DNA from: a virus
Strand: one strand, 5' to 3'
Length of the DNA: 64,000 bases
Virus record (IMG/VR): IMGVR_UViG_3300044732_000704
Span: 29,435 to 93,434 of that record
In this document: piece after piece, positions 7,229 to 15,259 of the stretch
Layout of the letters: each line of letters begins with the position of its first letter
Numbering within the stretch: the first letter of the stretch is position 1
Translations under genes and position numbers: made by a program
Notes under the pieces: generated by a model
Database searches by the model: none
Seen by the model: the letters and a program-made list of their open reading frames with translations, nothing else
What the model was told of the DNA's origin: nothing

Positions 7229-7491
7229 TGTTAATGCAAGAATACATTAAACTGAAGCATCAAGCTTGGAAAGCTGTTGAAGAAGGGAGATCTTATCATT
7301 ACCGTTATGGTCAATCAGTATGGAACTTGCTTCCTAAAGAAGTTTCTGATAAGATTTATTCAACCAGTTACGACTTCTTTTATTGGCCTGACACTAACGC
7401 TTTTGAAATTGATAATATCTGTCATCGTTTGTGTGAAGATTGGGTAGATAAAGAAACATCGTTACTAATTGAGATTGGACATTCAATTTAA
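7228..7491 (+). CDS. Hypothetical protein, 87 aa
   Basis: Unknown protein rich in aromatic residues. Its ATG overlaps the TAA of the HNH gene (TAATG), so it is coupled. The leader element E2 begins at its stop codon. Confidence 0.55.
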   Translation: MLMQEYIKLKHQAWKAVEEGRSYHYRYGQSVWNLLPKEVSDKIYSTSYDFFYWPDTNAFEIDNICHRLCEDWVDKETSLLIEIGHSI

Positions 7492-7625
7492 ACGCTCTAG
7501 GACTGTTCTTCCAGAACAGGCAGACAAAGCCATGCTTTGCTGTATTCATTCTAAGACGTTTTAACAGCTAAGCTATACGTTGGCTTAGGATAACATAAAT
7601 AATCGCTCATAGAGCGTTGTAGGAG
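7490..7625 (+). promoter_or_regulatory. Leader element E2 (AAACGCTCTAGG family)
   Basis: Starts AAACGCTCTAGG at the upstream stop codon, includes CATTCTAAGACG, a TAAGC...GCTTA pair, and ends TAGAGCGTTGTAGGAGG just before the ATG at 7632. AACGCTCTA (7491-7499) and TAGAGCGTT (7613-7621) are perfect 9-nt inverted repeats that would close the whole 130-nt leader. Confidence 0.55.
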
Positions 7626-7631
7626 GAATAA

Positions 7632-8051
7632 ATGAGTGTAGATGCTAAACTGTTTGTATGTGCTGGTAAAGAAGTGGCTTTGGATTTGTTAAGTAATGTA
7701 TTGACTGTCATTAAAAATGAGTCTTTAGGGTTTTACGGTGGTCGTAGTAATGAGTATGAACCACATTTTATGGGCAGTATTGCTAGTTTCTACATTGGTT
7801 TTAAATATCGTCCAGTAGGGTTAGACACCAGCTTTCAGAAGCGTCAATTATCTATCCACTTCGGTTGTGACTCTGATTATTCAGACACATATGAAGGTGA
7901 TAAAGTAATCCTCAGCTTAGGTTGTTGGGGTAGTAGCGATGAAATTATGAAAACTTTAGCAAAAGAGCTTGCACAGTTTGGTGATGTGTATTATGATCAT
8001 AACGATTGTGATACAGAAGATTTTGTTAAATTGTACAGCAAAGGAGAATAA
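7632..8051 (+). CDS. Hypothetical protein, 139 aa
   Basis: Predicted alpha/beta protein of unknown function with an acidic C-terminus (YYDHNDCDTEDF). First gene after leader E2, with TAGGAGG 6 nt before ATG. No family recognised. Confidence 0.6.
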   Translation: MSVDAKLFVCAGKEVALDLLSNVLTVIKNESLGFYGGRSNEYEPHFMGSIASFYIGFKYRPVGLDTSFQKRQLSIHFGCDSDYSDTYEGDKVILSLGCWGSSDEIMKTLAKELAQFGDVYYDHNDCDTEDFVKLYSKGE

Positions 8052-8053
8052 AT

Positions 8054-8200
8054 ATGATTACCTTTACATGGATTCTAATGATTGCAAATTTTTGGATCTC
8101 TTTAATACCTGAGAACACTTCCATGACCTTAAAAGTTGTTAACTTAATATGTGGGTTAAATTGCATGGTGATGTTACTAAGCCATTACAAATTAATTTAA
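8054..8200 (+). CDS. Small membrane protein, 48 aa
   Basis: ATG at 8054 has AAGGAG upstream and follows the previous stop by 2 nt. Two hydrophobic segments (about residues 3-19 and 27-43) predict an inner-membrane hairpin. Function unknown. Confidence 0.55.
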   Translation: MITFTWILMIANFWISLIPENTSMTLKVVNLICGLNCMVMLLSHYKLI

Positions 8201-8300
8201 ACGCAATAGGAAGCGTTCTAGGCCACGATAATTTATCCCAATACATTCGGATAGGATTAAGGAGAAAGTGGCTTAGAATTAATTGTAGAGCGTTATAGAG
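8199..8300 (+). promoter_or_regulatory. Leader element E3 (variant)
   Basis: Begins AAACGCAATAGG at the stop of the 48-codon gene, then AGCGTTCTAGG, a GGCCAC...GTGGC inverted repeat, CAATACATTCGGA, and GGCTTAGAATTAATTGTAG. The last block matches E5 at 34848-34863 closely. Confidence 0.5.
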
Positions 8301-8324
8301 CATGTTTGGATGAGGAGAGGGATC

Positions 8325-8525
8325 GTGGTTAGATGTTTTCTAATACTGGTGGCTACATTATCATGTTTCACTGCAAACACAGCAACAACTGATTTTAAAT
8401 ATAAGAAAGTGGTTGACAAAGAGCTGAGAAGTCAGTACTATCGTGAATGTAAATTAGACAAGGGTGAAAACTGTCATATGTTTTCATTCAACAAAGCTGT
8501 TAAACTTGAAATTGTGGAGGGATAG
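8325..8525 (+). CDS. Small secreted or membrane-anchored protein
   Basis: The GTG at 8325 is chosen because GAGGAGAGGG lies just upstream; an ATG at 8310 is in frame but lacks a ribosome-binding site. The N-terminus (VRCFLILVATLSCFTANTA) is a typical signal sequence, giving a periplasmic protein of about 45 residues with several charged residues and two Cys. Function unknown. Confidence 0.55.
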   Translation: MVRCFLILVATLSCFTANTATTDFKYKKVVDKELRSQYYRECKLDKGENCHMFSFNKAVKLEIVEG

Positions 8526-8528
8526 AGA

Positions 8529-8927
8529 GTGAAGAAAGATAAATTGATTGCACTCTTACAACAGATTGACGGTAATCCTGACATCTACCTGTGGAATGGT
8601 TTTGTTGATGATTGGGTTGACATTGAACCAAATCTGGTTAAAACAGAATTTGTCAAGCATAGTAAAAGTCACGTCGCAGGTTTAATTCGATTTCAGTATA
8701 TGCAGCAAGTTGGGACGTTTGAATTAACTGAGCAACAAGAAGTGGAAGTATCTGTTATTGTGGAGAATAGTTATAATAAACATTACAAAGCTTGGGATTT
8801 ACCTAATCGTTTTGTAAGTGATGAACAGTTCAAACAGTGGTATGATAAAAAGAAAGTTGTCTATCTGATGAACACTAAAACCAAAGGTGTCACGTATTCC
8901 GATAGGATTGGAGACATGAGGTATTAA
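8529..8927 (+). CDS. Hypothetical protein, 132 aa
   Basis: Starts at GTG 8529 (MKKDKLIALLQQIDGNPDIY). The opening resembles the common phage pattern of a short helix followed by N/D-P-x-I/V-x-L/V-W, seen in families of unknown function. The rest is acidic and aromatic-rich. Confidence 0.55.
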   Translation: MKKDKLIALLQQIDGNPDIYLWNGFVDDWVDIEPNLVKTEFVKHSKSHVAGLIRFQYMQQVGTFELTEQQEVEVSVIVENSYNKHYKAWDLPNRFVSDEQFKQWYDKKKVVYLMNTKTKGVTYSDRIGDMRY

Positions 8928-8928
8928 C

Positions 8929-9105
8929 ATGAACAGAAAGAATACAATTAAATACATTCATCCCATAGTAGGTGAAGTGTGGATTGATAAGAAAACAACA
9001 GCAGTTGAATTGTATTCTGAAAAAGAATATGATAAACTGAATGAGTTGATTCAGACGGAATACAAGAAATGTTATGGGAACTTAGTTCCTGTTGTTGAAC
9101 GATAG
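8929..9105 (+). CDS. Hypothetical protein, 58 aa
   Basis: ATG at 8929 follows the previous stop directly; the product is charged and probably alpha/beta. No motif recognised. Confidence 0.45.
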   Translation: MNRKNTIKYIHPIVGEVWIDKKTTAVELYSEKEYDKLNELIQTEYKKCYGNLVPVVER

Positions 9106-9131
9106 AATATTTAAACTTAAAGGAGAATATT

Positions 9132-9761
9132 ATGAAACCATTTAATACATTAAACCAAATCGAACTGGCTACTCTGACAGATGAACAAGTGCAAGAATAT
9201 GTTGACTATGCTTGTGCTGAGAAAGGAATTCCGTCAGTGTTCACAGTGATTGAACAACCAGAATCGTTGAAATCGCAATCTGACATTACACTGATGAGTT
9301 TTTCAGAATTTGTTGTAGACGAAGAAACTGGTAAGAAGATTGCTCAAATCTTGGCTGATTCTAATCAGTATAGGAAAGAATACAATAGTAATGCTTATGA
9401 AATTACAACAGCGGATTACTACACTGTTAAACCAAAGCTAATTCGCACTAAGTCACCACAGCTTGTTGCTAAAGAGGCTGTTGAGAATGCTAAACTTACT
9501 CGTGAGTGGAAAGCATATAATGAAGCTTCTGAAGTTCAGAGCCAAGCCATGAATGACCGTCAGAAATTGATTGATGAATTATATGATACGATTTACGAAG
9601 CACGTTCATTTGTTAATAAGAAAGACTCACTGATTTCTGCATACGATAAGTATCTGTCTATGGCAGGCGGTGATCGAGAAATCGCTACACGATTCTTTGA
9701 GAACACGTATAGTGCTACACAATATGAATTAATCCGAGATTACATTTTAGGAAATGTTTAA
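9132..9761 (+). CDS. Hypothetical helical protein, 209 aa
   Basis: Acidic, largely helical protein with a long charged helix around residues 110-160. AAAGGAG precedes ATG. It ends an operon: a strong terminator follows at 9784. No family recognised. Confidence 0.6.
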   Translation: MKPFNTLNQIELATLTDEQVQEYVDYACAEKGIPSVFTVIEQPESLKSQSDITLMSFSEFVVDEETGKKIAQILADSNQYRKEYNSNAYEITTADYYTVKPKLIRTKSPQLVAKEAVENAKLTREWKAYNEASEVQSQAMNDRQKLIDELYDTIYEARSFVNKKDSLISAYDKYLSMAGGDREIATRFFENTYSATQYELIRDYILGNV

Positions 9762-9783
9762 ATTTATATCTAATATTCCAATA

Positions 9784-9808
9784 GCCCGCATTAGCGGGCA
9801 TTGTTTTA
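9784..9808 (+). terminator. Rho-independent terminator
   Basis: GCCCGC-ATTA-GCGGGC followed by ATTGTTTTA. Confidence 0.8.
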
Positions 9809-10398
9809 TGTAGGAAATGATCAATCCGTCATTTCAATCTGCACGGATAAATTTAGAAATTGAGAATAATTTAGTTGGAATGTTGACAGATGCAGGTAGA
9901 ACTCGTTAAGGAATTCAGTGCAAAACTCGACCATTAAAATACGCATCGGCAACTTTTTCATTCTATCCTCGACACGAAAATAGTTGGAAAATCAACAAGT
10001 AATGATTGAAATCCCATTCAATATCCCACACGATCACTAACCCAGTGATTGCATCACTATCAATTCAGCCAGCAACACAGCCAGAAAATTCCAGCAAACG
10101 CAAATGGGAATGATTCTCAATAACAAACAACACTGTCGATAAATTTTACACACGCTGTAATGAAAGTTGACATAGCCTGTCAAAATAATTTACACGATAA
10201 ATAAATACATAAAAGCTATTGACAAAGCTTGTTAGCTTGTGTTATTCGCGTATACGTTCATTTACAAGGCGTCAAATAAATTGACAAACAATTCAGCCAG
10301 TGGAAATAATTTAAAATAAATAGAAATAAAGCTTGTGTTATGTTTTAGCTGTGATAGATTGAACGTATTGAAACAACACAAAGCAAGGTAGAAACAAG
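9809..10398 (+). promoter_or_regulatory. 590-bp gene-free leader with several TTGACA boxes
   Basis: No ORF with a ribosome-binding site is seen on either strand. At least four TTGACA boxes point rightward (near 9893, 10167, 10218 and 10287), the best being TTGACA with a TTACAC or TTATTC -10 region. The DNA is AT-rich, with AATTGAGAATAATTT and AATGATTCTCAAT segments that recur in the 13700-14100 gap. It is probably a multi-promoter control region for the small-gene cassette 10399-13624; an origin is also possible. Confidence 0.4.
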
Positions 10399-10707
10399 AT
10401 GAAAGATAAATTCAGAAACAAAGACGGCTCATTGACAGTATATTCTCTGCGTTGTGGGAATATCCAACGTTATGAGAAAAATCAATTTAGTGTTGAACTG
10501 TATCACGAAGATTGTGTTTACCATGTACGTTATTTTAACCGCAATGGTGATTTTGGTAAACCGTTTAACGACTTATCCGGCGGTCGATTCTGGTTAAGCT
10601 TTGACGATAACAATTTAACGCAAGCGAAAAAAGTATATAATAAGCTTGCAAAAGCTGTTGAATGCGGTTATTTTGATTCTAATGTTTTAAATTATGGTGG
10701 TGTTTAA
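10399..10707 (+). CDS. Hypothetical protein, 102 aa
   Basis: First gene of the small-gene cassette, preceded by AAGGTAGAAACAAG, a translation-start context shared with the 10918 gene. Basic and aromatic-rich with predicted beta strands. Unknown function. Confidence 0.55.
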   Translation: MKDKFRNKDGSLTVYSLRCGNIQRYEKNQFSVELYHEDCVYHVRYFNRNGDFGKPFNDLSGGRFWLSFDDNNLTQAKKVYNKLAKAVECGYFDSNVLNYGGV

Positions 10708-10708
10708 G

Positions 10709-10921
10709 ATGATTAAACAAGGTGATTATTACAAAGCCAAACAAGCGCTTGTTATTGGTCGTTGCAAACCAAAACAAGGTGATATATTCTGGATTACTAG
10801 CCCGTCATATTCTAATAATGAATTTGTGACGATTGCCAGAAAGGGTAAAACCGCAGCAAACGGGTATAGTGTACCAGTCCAACAATTTTTAGAATTCTTC
10901 GATAAGGTAGAAACAAGATGA
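10709..10921 (+). CDS. Hypothetical protein, 70 aa
   Basis: The ATG at 10709 is preferred over 10694, which lies inside the previous gene. Lys-rich, beta-strand pattern (KPKQGDIFWITSP), possibly a small barrel. Unknown function. Confidence 0.5.
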   Translation: MIKQGDYYKAKQALVIGRCKPKQGDIFWITSPSYSNNEFVTIARKGKTAANGYSVPVQQFLEFFDKVETR

Positions 10922-11130
10922 AAGCATCAAAAGAAATCCGCGATCAATTGCATCCGGTGATCCGGCAATTATTCCCAGTGTTTGCAGAGTTGGATATTGA
11001 TGATCAATTCATGGTAAACGGCAATACTTACAAAAAGATCAGTAGTCGGACCGCTAGAATTGTTGCACCGGTGGAATACTCGAATCGTTGGTTTTATTTT
11101 GGACAGAATGACAAGGTAATGAAAGTATGA
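10918..11130 (+). CDS. Hypothetical protein, 70 aa
   Basis: Starts in an ATGA overlap after AAGGTAGAAACAAG. Basic C-terminal half with strands. Unknown function. Confidence 0.5.
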   Translation: MKASKEIRDQLHPVIRQLFPVFAELDIDDQFMVNGNTYKKISSRTARIVAPVEYSNRWFYFGQNDKVMKV

Positions 11131-11225
11131 AATTATCAAAGCAATCTGTTGACAACGCAATATTCCTTGTTGTAAGCTTTACGTGTTCTTTAATTGGTGG
11201 GTTTATGGCCTTGGCTGGATTCTGA
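11127..11225 (+). CDS. Single-span membrane peptide, 32 aa
   Basis: ATG overlaps the previous TGA. A short polar start is followed by one hydrophobic segment (IFLVVSFTCSLIGGFMALAG). Coupling and composition support a real small membrane protein. Confidence 0.45.
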   Translation: MKLSKQSVDNAIFLVVSFTCSLIGGFMALAGF

Positions 11226-11241
11226 ATTAATAGGTGATAAT

Positions 11242-11388
11242 ATGAGCTTAGATAAATTTGTTACAATGTATCTTGATTGGGTAAATAATTTTATATCGGT
11301 TCAACGTTTTGCAGATCATTATCAGATCAGCGTTGATACTGCTTGGAAAATTATTGAGATTGGTCACAGTATCGGAGAATTAAAATGA
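11242..11388 (+). CDS. Small HTH-like protein, 48 aa
   Basis: The ATG at 11242 has AGGTGAT upstream. Residues 18-45 (FISVQRFADHYQISVDTAWKI plus following) fit a helix-turn-helix pattern, so it may bind DNA. Confidence 0.45.
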   Translation: MSLDKFVTMYLDWVNNFISVQRFADHYQISVDTAWKIIEIGHSIGELK

Positions 11389-11549
11389 ATCGTTTACAAT
11401 TAATCGCACAAGCTGCTAAAGTAGTTCAATCTGAGAACAAAAACAGCTTTAAGGGTATTGAAAGACAAGTGCTGTCAATCGTTGATCGGGAATATGTCAA
11501 CAAACAAAAAGACGTTGACAATGTGACAGAACTCGATTTTAATAATTAA
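11385..11549 (+). CDS. Hypothetical protein, 54 aa
   Basis: ATG overlaps the end of the previous gene (AAAATGA). Hydrophilic and helical. Unknown function. Confidence 0.45.
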   Translation: MNRLQLIAQAAKVVQSENKNSFKGIERQVLSIVDREYVNKQKDVDNVTELDFNN

Positions 11550-11552
11550 AGC

Positions 11553-11582
11553 TTGTTTCTTTATATACTACTGGCTTATAAT
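11553..11582 (+). promoter_or_regulatory. Sigma70-like promoter
   Basis: TTGTTT, 18 nt, TATAAT (11577-11582), about 60 nt before the 11644 gene. Confidence 0.55.
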
Positions 11583-11643
11583 TTGAGTCAGTAGCAATAA
11601 GCAAACAATCGGCAATATTGCCAACAAAACAAGGTAAAACATC

Positions 11644-12051
11644 ATGCAATTATCAAGCGTAGAATATTGGAAAGAAGTTTCAGCACTGGCGCAAATGATT
11701 GTCAGCGAAGCAGCAGACTATGCTGGTTGTAATACGGCGGATACTTTTGATCGGGATACTGTTTTAGAAAAAATACATGACTTTGTATTACCTGAAACAA
11801 TCGACGGCCATCAGTGGGTTGTTTACTACGCATACAATCTTTCAGTGTTGGAAAATTCCGACAATTCAGATTACATGGTTGATAACTTAGGTGCTGAAAG
11901 TGCTGGTGAAGTGCTGAAAGAATCTGGTTTATCTGGTTTGCATTCTGCCTTAGCTTTTTGGGCTTTGTATGCTGACGTTCAAGATCGTATTGAGTCAGCG
12001 TTAGATCAATACGAAAGCAATTTAGAATCAGAAGAAGGGGATCAGGAATGA
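11644..12051 (+). CDS. Hypothetical acidic protein, 135 aa
   Basis: Strongly acidic, helical protein, charge and size like small phage inhibitors or DNA mimics, though that is only inference. First gene behind its own promoter; overlaps the next gene by 4 nt. Confidence 0.55.
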   Translation: MQLSSVEYWKEVSALAQMIVSEAADYAGCNTADTFDRDTVLEKIHDFVLPETIDGHQWVVYYAYNLSVLENSDNSDYMVDNLGAESAGEVLKESGLSGLHSALAFWALYADVQDRIESALDQYESNLESEEGDQE

Positions 12052-12299
12052 TCCCAGTAATCCAAGCAATCGAAGCAACAGCACAAAGCGATTTAGACCT
12101 TATTCTGGCTATCAAGGCATTAAGCTTTGAGGAAATTGAACAATTGACAGACCATTTGATTATCTGTCATAAAACAGGTAATCAGTTTACAGTGAAAGCA
12201 ACACGGAAAAGTTTTATAAATATTCTTGCTGAGCTGTTGACAGGCAAGTTAAGATCTTGCTACTCTTTACGCATTGAACGTTTTCAATATAAATTCTAA
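12048..12299 (+). CDS. Hypothetical protein, 83 aa
   Basis: Starts in an ATGA overlap. Acidic N-terminal half and basic C-terminal half. Unknown function. Confidence 0.5.
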   Translation: MIPVIQAIEATAQSDLDLILAIKALSFEEIEQLTDHLIICHKTGNQFTVKATRKSFINILAELLTGKLRSCYSLRIERFQYKF

Positions 12300-12320
12300 T
12301 TCAATTACAAGGGCTTTATC

Positions 12321-12680
12321 ATGAACAAACAAGCAATCAAAACAGCATTACAACAGCAAGTGGACAGCCTGATCAATCGTGGTCGTATTCCTTGCTTTGA
12401 ATTTGAACGCATGATCGATAACGAAAAAGAATGGTTTGTTGTTGACTTCGAAGTCACAGATAAAGGCGTAGAATTCAGCTTTGACCAAGCAAACCTTGCT
12501 GTTTCTTTTGACGGGAACATCGAACAATTATCAGAAAACTATTTTCTCATCCCGTTTGACAATGCGGAATATCTGGTAAATAATGTTGAAAGTTTAGATG
12601 AATATCTGTATGTTATTTCAGATAACATCCGTGACGGGTATTTGTATTCGAATGGTATTGCAACAGATTCTGAGGAATAA
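12321..12680 (+). CDS. Hypothetical acidic protein, 119 aa
   Basis: Acidic alpha/beta protein (many Asp, Glu, Asn), of unknown function. Follows the previous gene by 21 nt in the same operon. Confidence 0.5.
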   Translation: MNKQAIKTALQQQVDSLINRGRIPCFEFERMIDNEKEWFVVDFEVTDKGVEFSFDQANLAVSFDGNIEQLSENYFLIPFDNAEYLVNNVESLDEYLYVISDNIRDGYLYSNGIATDSEE

Positions 12681-12685
12681 ACAAG

Positions 12686-12826
12686 ATGTCAAAAAGTTTT
12701 AAATTCAATCCAGACAACACAAAGCAGGATAACAAGCAAACCAAGCTCAAAGCAAAAGAGCAAGGCAAGCAAACTAAGCAATTTTGGCGCAATGTAGCAA
12801 GCCAACAACACAAGGATACAATCTAA
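12686..12826 (+). CDS. Lys/Gln-rich small protein, 46 aa
   Basis: Highly polar peptide dominated by Lys, Gln and Asn, probably disordered and possibly nucleic-acid binding. Its stop overlaps the next ATG (TAATG). Confidence 0.45.
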   Translation: MSKSFKFNPDNTKQDNKQTKLKAKEQGKQTKQFWRNVASQQHKDTI

Positions 12827-12942
12827 TGGTTATTTACTTCCGTACAAGAACTCAAGCTCGGGTTCATGCTGTAAAGACGGGCAACAAAGCCACGACAACC
12901 AAGGCGGAAAAGGGCTGGGCTGTTAGCTTGAAAAAGAAATAA
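12826..12942 (+). CDS. Basic small protein, 38 aa
   Basis: Coupled by TAATG to the previous gene. Rich in Lys and Arg. Last gene before a terminator. Unknown function. Confidence 0.4.
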   Translation: MVIYFRTRTQARVHAVKTGNKATTTKAEKGWAVSLKKK

Positions 12943-12955
12943 ATAATTTTATAAA

Positions 12956-12981
12956 AAGGGCTTTACAGCCCTTTTGTTTTG
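12956..12981 (+). terminator. Rho-independent terminator
   Basis: AAGGGCT-TTAC-AGCCCTT followed by TTGTTTTG. Confidence 0.8.
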
Positions 12982-13044
12982 TTCTAAGATTGTTTTATCA
13001 AGTGCTGAAATTGGTTCAGCGCTAGAATCTGAAAGGGTAGAACC

Positions 13045-13305
13045 ATGTTAGTATTAATTTTCGTTTTTATTGCTGTAGCTTTACCGATTATTGTTATCTG
13101 GACAAGCCATGCAATTATCGCTTGGCAAGATGAGAAGCAATCAACAAGCTTTTCAGCAATTTATGCTGAAATGCAACGGGAAATTAAATTGAAAGAGATT
13201 CACCGCCAAGCTTCAGCTGTAGCAATGACAAAGAAATTAGACTGGCAACAAGATAGAGCATACAAAGACGAATACCGCCGTTTATTCTTGGAAAATTGCT
13301 TATAA
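13045..13305 (+). CDS. Membrane-anchored small protein, 86 aa
   Basis: One N-terminal transmembrane helix (about residues 2-26) and a charged, helical cytoplasmic part. Start context AAAGGGTAGAACC. An inverted repeat (AGTGCTGAA, 5-nt loop, TTCAGCGCT) precedes it. Unknown function. Confidence 0.5.
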   Translation: MLVLIFVFIAVALPIIVIWTSHAIIAWQDEKQSTSFSAIYAEMQREIKLKEIHRQASAVAMTKKLDWQQDRAYKDEYRRLFLENCL

Positions 13306-13313
13306 AATATCGG

Positions 13314-13347
13314 TTGACAGCATAACGCCAGCATTCTAAAATGCTGG
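13314..13347 (+). promoter_or_regulatory. Sigma70 promoter with operator-like palindrome over the -10
   Basis: TTGACA (13314-13319), 17 nt, TAAAAT (13337-13342). The -10 lies in the centre of a perfect dyad CCAGCAT...ATGCTGG (13328-13347), a layout that suggests repression or a hairpin at the transcript start. Confidence 0.65.
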
Positions 13348-13375
13348 CTATTCCTAACAAAGTAAGGGTTTTAAA

Positions 13376-13507
13376 ATGAAAATTGACAATGCATTAATCG
13401 TTTTATCTGTTGCACTGGGTACGTTTGGTATCTATAGCGTAGAATCTGCAATTACTTGGTTTTGTGGTGCTGTAATGGCTGGCGTTTTAATTGCTTTAAA
13501 TGATTAA
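13376..13507 (+). CDS. Small membrane protein, 43 aa
   Basis: Two hydrophobic helices separated by a short polar turn. Driven by the promoter at 13314. Unknown function. Confidence 0.45.
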   Translation: MKIDNALIVLSVALGTFGIYSVESAITWFCGAVMAGVLIALND

Positions 13508-13519
13508 GGGATAGAACCA

Positions 13520-13624
13520 ATGACAACAAACGATTATATCATCTTAGGGATGATCATCTATGCGGTAGTGCTGGCATTCTTGATTGGCGCTATTGCTAAC
13601 AATGTAAGAAATAATAAGGACTAA
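13520..13624 (+). CDS. Single-span membrane peptide, 34 aa
   Basis: One transmembrane segment (about residues 6-26) and a basic tail, with start context AAGGGATAGAACCA like its neighbours. Unknown function. Confidence 0.45.
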   Translation: MTTNDYIILGMIIYAVVLAFLIGAIANNVRNNKD

Positions 13625-13652
13625 AGTATAAACATCAAATATAACACACTCA

Positions 13653-13680
13653 AAAGCCCGCATAGCGGGCTTTGTTGTTT
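13653..13680 (+). terminator. Rho-independent terminator
   Basis: AAAGCCCGC-ATA-GCGGGCTTT followed by GTTGTTT. Confidence 0.8.
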
Positions 13681-14464
13681 ATGTAGGGTTATCCTACAGT
13701 GTGCACACTGAAAGCGAATAAACTCTGCTTATGAGCGTTATTTACTACTAATTACATTCCAATAATATCCCTCAAATTATCATCAGGCGAAGTGGTAGCA
13801 ATCGCAAGATTGTCTAACACGAAGCAAAGCTTGTTCCTAATCAATAAAATCAATTAGTCAAATCCACTAACTATTAGTCTATCTCACCACTACAATTATG
13901 CCTGTCAATATAAACATAAATGATAGTGATAATTATTCTCATTCAGCTAATCAATAATACTAATATTAAAGTAAATAATAATTATTCTCATTCTCATTCA
14001 TTCTGTAATTTTCCTACAATGCAATTGATAATAGAAATACAAATGAGAAGCATTATCAGTGATATTTCAAAGGATTCGGAGGTTTTAGTTGGGAGGTAGT
14101 GGTCGTGTTAAACCATCACATAGCTCTAAACTGATTTTAGAATACCCTTATAGGGTGTATATTTTGGGTATGATATTTTCGATGTTAAATTAACAGGAAG
14201 GGACACTGATATTTGCACTATAATTTTTACAAATAAATTCTAATTAAATGAAGTATTTATAGTATTTTTACAAGGATATTTCATACACAAGGTAGAAACA
14301 GGAAGTATACAGGAAGATGTTACAAGGATAGGGGATATTTGAGGTAGAACACTGAGGTTGATATTTGATAAGAGAATGGCTCACTTCTGGGTCAAAATGA
14401 GCCATGTATTTAGTCTAATATTTCTAGGGGAAATCCTAAAAAGTGTGACATTGTGTGACATTGC
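13681..14464. other. 780-bp convergent gene-free gap with short repeats
   Basis: It lies between the ends of a plus-strand and a minus-strand operon, where a terminator alone would suffice. No ORF with a ribosome-binding site is seen. It holds AT-rich NATTATTCTCATT segments (13918-14000, 14043-14066), six GATATTT copies between 14061 and 14367, and a tandem TGTGACATTG pair at 14444-14463. Role unknown; origin, partition-type site or binding region are possibilities. Confidence 0.45.
14376..14405 (-). terminator. Hairpin, possible terminator of the 14465 gene
   Basis: Perfect ATGGCTCA / TGAGCCAT arms, 14-nt loop, then ATTCTCTTAT on the minus strand; the U-run is weak. Confidence 0.45.
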
Positions 14465-15247
14465 TCACACAGCATTAATCCATCTACTAACTGTTTCTCT
14501 CCTTACACCTAACTTCTTAGCTATTTGAGTGTTGTTATATCCATCAGCTTTTAGTTTTAGGGCGGCTACCTTGTTGGCATCCGTTATACTAAGTTCTGCA
14601 CCTAGGTTATCTAATCTAAATTCAGTGATAGTTTGTCTCATCTCTAATTCACTCACCCTGCTTCTAAGAGAATCTAGTTCTCCTAATATTTTCATTGTAG
14701 TGTATGTGTTATCAAACATACTGTTGATTGTAGTCTTACTTGTAATCATGGAATATAAACCCTCATCTGCAATCTTAGTTATTTCCGCTGGTAATAGCTT
14801 CTCGGTACTTTCTATAATTTCGTGACGATTGTAGTGTTCCTTGGTGGACATTTCTTTCAGGGAATTTAATCCTTTGTTGTGTTTCTCTGCCACTACATTA
14901 TAAGCATCCTCTACAGTTCCTTTATCCCTTATTATATGCACCATACCATCTACACCCATCTCGGTAGTAAATCTTTCTATAGGGACATAGTCAGGGTCTA
15001 GTTTATTAGCTTCCTTGATATTTTGTGCAGCCTCAATCCTGAAATCTTTACTGAACTTAGCTACCTCATAATAGTTAGAGAATGAAGTAGCAGCTTCTTG
15101 CTTGATAAAGCGTAGCTTATCTTCTGGGGCTAATAGGTTTAACTTCTCGGATAATTCTATCTCTAAGTCTATAACACTATCGAGATATTCCTGTGTTGTT
15201 TGTGTAATACAAAAAGCCCCTGACGGGGCTAATTCTTTTTCTTCCAT
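14465..15247 (-). CDS. DNA-binding protein with C-terminal HTH and coiled coil
   Basis: A 260-residue protein. Helical N-terminal two thirds with a likely coiled coil (about residues 190-220, ELDSLRSRVSELEMRQ) end in a clear helix-turn-helix of the resolvase/HTH_23 type (DGYNNTQIAKKLGVRRETVS, residues 235-254). The layout, oligomerisation segment plus HTH, suits a regulator or partition-like binder. It sits next to the repeat-bearing gap 13681-14464, which could be its target; that is inference. Follows the helicase gene by 12 nt. Confidence 0.6.
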   Translation of the reverse strand: MEEKELAPSGAFCITQTTQEYLDSVIDLEIELSEKLNLLAPEDKLRFIKQEAATSFSNYYEVAKFSKDFRIEAAQNIKEANKLDPDYVPIERFTTEMGVDGMVHIIRDKGTVEDAYNVVAEKHNKGLNSLKEMSTKEHYNRHEIIESTEKLLPAEITKIADEGLYSMITSKTTINSMFDNTYTTMKILGELDSLRSRVSELEMRQTITEFRLDNLGAELSITDANKVAALKLKADGYNNTQIAKKLGVRRETVSRWINAV

Positions 15248-15259
15248 TCGTATTTCTTC

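Noticed and set aside
11702-12115. Minus-strand 137-codon ORF
   Set aside because: Lies opposite a coupled plus-strand gene pair and has atypical composition for a protein.
14271-14408. 45-codon minus-strand ORF in the convergent gap
   Set aside because: Begins in a hairpin, has no ribosome-binding site and a biased composition.
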